From: RI-92 sp037384645 | GTDB taxonomy: Bacteria > Pseudomonadota > Gammaproteobacteria > UBA6429 > Thiohalophilaceae | Length of the DNA stretch: 64,000 nucleotides | Assembly (NCBI GenBank): GCA_037384645.1 | Contig: JARRNT010000007.1 | Span: 34,427 to 98,426 of the forward strand | Direction: 5' to 3' | Part shown: positions 61,427 to 64,000 of the stretch, one piece after another | Numbering within the stretch: the stretch's first letter is position 1 | Layout: each line of letters opens with the position of its first letter | Made by a program: the position numbers and the translations under genes | The notes under the pieces: generated by a model | What the model was told of the DNA's origin: nothing | Databases searched by the model: none | What the model saw: the letters and a program-made list of their open reading frames with translations, nothing else

Positions 61427-61458
61427 ACAAAAAAGCGGTGCCAAGGCACCGCTTTTTT
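61427..61458. terminator. Bidirectional terminator between ompW and crp
   Basis: AAAAAAGCGGTGCC-AA-GGCACCGCTTTTTT: perfect 14-bp stem with a 2-base loop, A-run on one side and T-run on the other. It serves both ompW (+) and the convergent crp (-). Confidence 0.95.
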
Positions 61459-61482
61459 ATCCGTAACAATTTGCACGGCGCG

Positions 61483-62166
61483 TTAGTTGGGATATTCCAG
61501 GTGGACGCGTTCGTGTACCACGATGTCCATGCCACGGGCTTGCACCAGGCCTTCCTCTTCCATGGACTTGAGGACACGGCCAACGGTTTCGCGTTTGCAG
61601 CCGACAATACGCGCGATTTCCTGGCGCGAGATGTGTAGCTGGGTACCGTTGGGGTGCGTCTTGGCGTCCGGCTCGTTACACAGCTCGGTCAGGGTGCGGG
61701 CAATACGCCCGGAAACATCCATAAACGCCAGGCGAGTGACGCGTCGGCTGGTTTGCAGCAGGCGCTGCGCCATTTGCAGTCCGACTGCCGTCAGGAGCAT
61801 GGGGTGCTCCTGCTTGAGCTCTTTCTCGAACAACTGGTGCAGTCGCTGGTATTCGATCTCGGCCAGCACGCAGGCGGTACGCGCACGAATATTCGCGGTG
61901 CGGGCACTGGTACTGTAGAACAGTCCCAGCTCGCCGATGAAGTCACCACTGTTGAGGTAGGCCAGCACGATTTCGTTGCCGTCCTCATCGGTGCCAATAA
62001 CTGAGGCTGATCCTTCCTTGAGGTAATACAGTTTGTCGGCAGGGGCACCGGCACGCAGGATCAGGCCCTTCTTCGGGACCTTGCGTGTATCACAGTACGT
62101 GAGAAATCGCGTTATCGCTTCCTGGTTGATGACGACAACGTCTTCGTGGTCTTGGGCTCTATACAT
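61483..62166 (-). CDS. crp: cAMP receptor protein (Crp/Vfr) transcriptional regulator
   Basis: 227 residues from ATG 62166 (a TTG 30 bp earlier is less likely). Cyclic-nucleotide-binding domain with YYLKEGSASVIGTDEDGNEIVLAYLNSGDFIGELGLF and TARTANIRAR-type phosphate-binding region; dimer helix; HTH with ISRQEIARIVGCKRETVGRVLKSMEEEGL, nearly identical to E. coli Crp recognition helix. It is likely the global cAMP regulator. Divergent from arsR. Confidence 0.92.
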   Translation of the reverse strand: MYRAQDHEDVVVINQEAITRFLTYCDTRKVPKKGLILRAGAPADKLYYLKEGSASVIGTDEDGNEIVLAYLNSGDFIGELGLFYSTSARTANIRARTACVLAEIEYQRLHQLFEKELKQEHPMLLTAVGLQMAQRLLQTSRRVTRLAFMDVSGRIARTLTELCNEPDAKTHPNGTQLHISRQEIARIVGCKRETVGRVLKSMEEEGLVQARGMDIVVHERVHLEYPN

Positions 62167-62266
62167 GATGCAATAATTATCGGACGGTGAGGACAAGGCT
62201 TTACTTTCGATCAGACTAAATAATCGCCAATCGGATGCGTGTATGGGACGAGGGCAATATATATGC

Positions 62267-62296
62267 TTGACAATATATATGAATAAACATATATAT
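62267..62296 (+). promoter_or_regulatory. arsR promoter overlapping a palindromic ArsR operator
   Basis: A -35 TTGACA (62267-62272) and a -10 TATATA (62290-62295) are 17 bp apart. The perfect inverted repeat ATATATATG-AATAAA-CATATATAT (62273-62281, 62288-62296) fills the spacer and -10, an ideal place for ArsR to block RNA polymerase. Predicted transcription start is about 62302, leaving almost no leader before the ATG at 62304. Confidence 0.75.
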
Positions 62297-62303
62297 ACTG
62301 GTC

Positions 62304-62657
62304 ATGAAAATGACTGCTGCCAGCCTGTACTCCGCCCTTTCGCATGAAATCCGCCTGCGCACCTTGTTGCTGCTGCAATCACAGGGCGAGCTGTGTGTTT
62401 GTGAGTTGACCCACGCCCTGGGCCTGTCTCAGCCCATGATTTCCCGCCACCTGGCATTGCTGCGCGAGGCCGGACTGGTGGTGGATCGCCGCGCCGGGAT
62501 CTGGATTTACTATGCCATCAATCCGGCGCTACCGGACTGGGCCAGGACGGTCCTGTCCGCTACCCAGGATGGAACACGACAACAGTCCCCCTTCAGGGAT
62601 GACCTGGCCAGCCTTAAAGACATGCCCAATCGCCCCAGCGCCCGTTGTTGCGCCTGA
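62304..62657 (+). CDS. arsR: ArsR-family arsenite-responsive repressor
   Basis: 117 residues, winged helix: ALSHEIRLRTLLLLQSQGELCVCELTHALGLSQPMISRHLALLREAGLVVDRRAGIWIYYAI. Cys31 and Cys33 in ELCVCEL are the classical As(III) ligands of E. coli-type ArsR, with extra C-terminal CC. It represses its own operon until arsenite binds. Followed by arsI, arsC and acr3. Confidence 0.95.
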   Translation: MKMTAASLYSALSHEIRLRTLLLLQSQGELCVCELTHALGLSQPMISRHLALLREAGLVVDRRAGIWIYYAINPALPDWARTVLSATQDGTRQQSPFRDDLASLKDMPNRPSARCCA

Positions 62658-62684
62658 ACCCGAAATCTAGCAAAGGAGAAACTG

Positions 62685-63116
62685 ATGAGCCGTTTTCATA
62701 TCCACATTGCCGTGGACGACATTGCCCAGAGCGTAAAATTTTATTCTGCCGTGTTCGGCGCTGAACCCAGTATCGTCAAGGATGATTACGCCAAGTGGGC
62801 GCTGGAGGACCCGCGCCTGAATTTTGCCATTTCTACCCGCGGCAGCAACAAGGGCCTGGATCACGTTGGGCTGCAGGCCGAGAACGATGATGAGCTGAAC
62901 GCCATTCGTGCGCGCCTGGAACAGGCCGGCATCAACGGCCTGGCCCAGGAGGCGACCACTTGTTGTTACGCCGAGTCCGACAAATACTGGGTCCAGGACC
63001 CCGCGGGAATTGCCTGGGAGACCTTCCATACCCTGAGTTCAGCGCCGGTGTTCGGGGAACAAGAGGCCGTCAGCCAGAACGCCTGTTGTACGCCAAATCT
63101 TTCGAAATGTTGCTAA
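62685..63116 (+). CDS. arsI: ArsI/CadI-family VOC protein (C-As lyase-like)
   Basis: 143 residues of the VOC fold: FHIHIAVDDIAQSVKFYSAVFGAEPS, GLDHVGLQ, and DPAGIAWETF with metal-binding His and Glu. The conserved vicinal pair Cys93-Cys94 (ATTCCYAES) binds trivalent organoarsenicals in ArsI, which cleaves methyl- or aromatic-arsenic bonds. A Cys-rich C-terminus (NACCTPNLSKCC) is a further feature. Position between arsR and arsC fits arsenic detoxification. Confidence 0.92.
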   Translation: MSRFHIHIAVDDIAQSVKFYSAVFGAEPSIVKDDYAKWALEDPRLNFAISTRGSNKGLDHVGLQAENDDELNAIRARLEQAGINGLAQEATTCCYAESDKYWVQDPAGIAWETFHTLSSAPVFGEQEAVSQNACCTPNLSKCC

Positions 63117-63145
63117 TACAAATCTAAATAATCGGGGAGAGTACT

Positions 63146-63565
63146 ATGCACGTCCTGTTTTTATGTACCGGGAACTCATGTCGTTCCCAGATGGCCGAGG
63201 GCTGGGCGCGCCAGTTTGCACCGGCCACTATCCAGGTCCAGTCCGCCGGCATCGAGGCCCACGGCAAGAACCCGCGCGCCATCGCGGTAATGGCTGAGGC
63301 GGGCGTCGACATTGCCAGCCAGGAATCCACCAAGCTGGTGTCATCCATGTTGTCCTGGGCTGACGTCGTGGTCACGGTGTGTGGTCACGCCGATGAACAT
63401 TGTCCGGTGTTACCGCCCAATGTGCACAAGATTCACTGGCCACTGAGCGACCCGGCCAAGGCCACGGGCACGGAAGAGGAAATCATGGCGGTGTTTCGCG
63501 CCAGCCGTGATGACATTCGCCAGCGGGTACAGACGCTCATGTCGGAACTGGCCGCCACGGCCTGA
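63146..63565 (+). CDS. arsC: Arsenate reductase ArsC, thioredoxin-coupled low-molecular-weight-phosphatase type
   Basis: 139 residues with the phosphatase loop FLCTGNSCRSQMAEG (Cys7-x5-Arg13) and the downstream pair in VCGHADEHCPVLPP that form the redox cascade with thioredoxin. It reduces arsenate to arsenite for export. Follows arsI by 29 bp and precedes the efflux gene by 13 bp. Confidence 0.95.
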   Translation: MHVLFLCTGNSCRSQMAEGWARQFAPATIQVQSAGIEAHGKNPRAIAVMAEAGVDIASQESTKLVSSMLSWADVVVTVCGHADEHCPVLPPNVHKIHWPLSDPAKATGTEEEIMAVFRASRDDIRQRVQTLMSELAATA

Positions 63566-63578
63566 AGCGGGGAAGAAT

Positions 63579-64000
63579 ATGTCAGTCCAGTGTGAAGTCA
63601 CTGCCAAACAGGCGGTCGGTGCGCAAATGCCGTTCTTTGAGCGTTACCTGACGCTGTGGGTATTCCTGTGCATCATCGCCGGGATAGCCCTGGGGCATTT
63701 TTTCGCAACACCGGTGCAGGCCATCGGCCGCCTGGAGGTTGCCCAGGTCAACCTGCCGGTAGCAGTACTGATCTGGCTGATGATCATTCCCATGCTGCTC
63801 AAGATCGATTTTGCCTCATTGAGTCACGTGAAAGAGCACTGGCGTGGCATTGGGGTGACTTTGTTCATCAACTGGGCGGTAAAACCGTTTTCCATGGCCC
63901 TGCTCGCCTGGTTGTTTATTCGGGTGGTGTTTGCCCATTGGTTACCCGCGGCGCAGCTGGACAGTTATATCGCTGGCCTGATTCTGCTGGCCGCCGCACC
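63579..64000 (+). CDS. ACR3-family arsenite efflux permease, partial (right edge)
   Basis: The first 140 codons are present and open to the window end. MPFFERYLTLWVFLCIIAGIALGHFF, NLPVAVLIWLMIIPMLLKIDF and TLFINWAVKPFSMALLAWLF are hallmarks of ACR3 (bile/arsenite/riboflavin transporter superfamily), not ArsB. It exports arsenite made by ArsC. C-terminus lies outside the window. Confidence 0.95.
   Translation, partial: MSVQCEVTAKQAVGAQMPFFERYLTLWVFLCIIAGIALGHFFATPVQAIGRLEVAQVNLPVAVLIWLMIIPMLLKIDFASLSHVKEHWRGIGVTLFINWAVKPFSMALLAWLFIRVVFAHWLPAAQLDSYIAGLILLAAA

Noticed and set aside
1..64000. CRISPR arrays, rRNA genes, complete insertion sequences, prophage
   Set aside because: No regularly spaced repeats, rRNA-like sequence, transposase or phage structural genes were seen.

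Overview
The window reads as chromosomal DNA of a gammaproteobacterium. The evidence is a Crp with the classical recognition helix, yggX-mutY, yrfG, cysQ, thiS-thiG, trmB and an ABC/MCE lipid-transport operon. Several redox and sulfur-handling genes (a YeeE/YedE transporter, two rhodaneses, a DsrE protein, a SoxW-like double thioredoxin and a TlpA thioredoxin) suggest, without proving, a sulfur-metabolising lineage. Base composition is moderate in GC, except for a clearly AT-rich stretch at about 47.1-49.9 kb. The species cannot be named from the sequence.

Layout. 1-5.3 kb: a leftward operon of response regulator, outer-membrane factor, adaptor and RND pump (pump cut by the left edge), with a direct-repeat regulator box upstream. 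5.6-8.1 kb: a bactofilin converging on a pair made of an ATP-grasp ligase and an HExGH metallopeptidase. 8.2-16.4 kb: mostly housekeeping genes plus a membrane hybrid histidine kinase and an orphan response regulator. 16.5-22.5 kb: patatin, a broken HDOD/SpoIIE-phosphatase remnant, an anti-sigma kinase, a STAS protein and an MCE-type ABC transporter. 22.5-26.7 kb: hydrolase, BON lipoprotein, VOC protein, HDOD protein and DAHP synthase.

26.8-35.9 kb holds the most unusual locus. It contains an unrecognised helical protein, a zinc-ribbon HExGH metallopeptidase, a transglutaminase/DUF2126 gene split by a 14-bp tandem duplication, the proteasome-like peptidase Anbu, a circularly permuted ATP-grasp enzyme and an alpha-E protein. 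Comparative genomics has linked such ATP-grasp/alpha-E/transglutaminase/Anbu sets to synthesis and turnover of peptide-like amide-bonded products. The metallopeptidase shares its HExGH and EDWAET motifs with the one at 7.0-8.1 kb, so the window carries two ATP-grasp plus metallopeptidase modules.

36-43.5 kb: hydrolase, GFA protein, 2OG-Fe(II) oxygenase, YeeE/YedE transporter, rhodanese, sugar kinase, SoxW-like thioredoxin, GST and a retropepsin-like protease. 43.5-50 kb is accessory and partly decayed: gene fragments, short tandem duplications, an FmdE-like Tat-signal protein, a palindromic element, and an AT-rich island with TlpA, an unknown secreted protein and DsrE. 50-60.6 kb: tRNA-Phe, yggX, mutY, an SRPBCC protein, AsmA, tRNA-Gly with a duplicated 3' end, an acyl-CoA synthetase, thiS, thiG, CorA, MscS and trmB. 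60.7-64 kb: OmpW with an FNR-like site, Crp, and an arsenic operon (arsR, arsI, arsC, acr3) that runs off the right edge.
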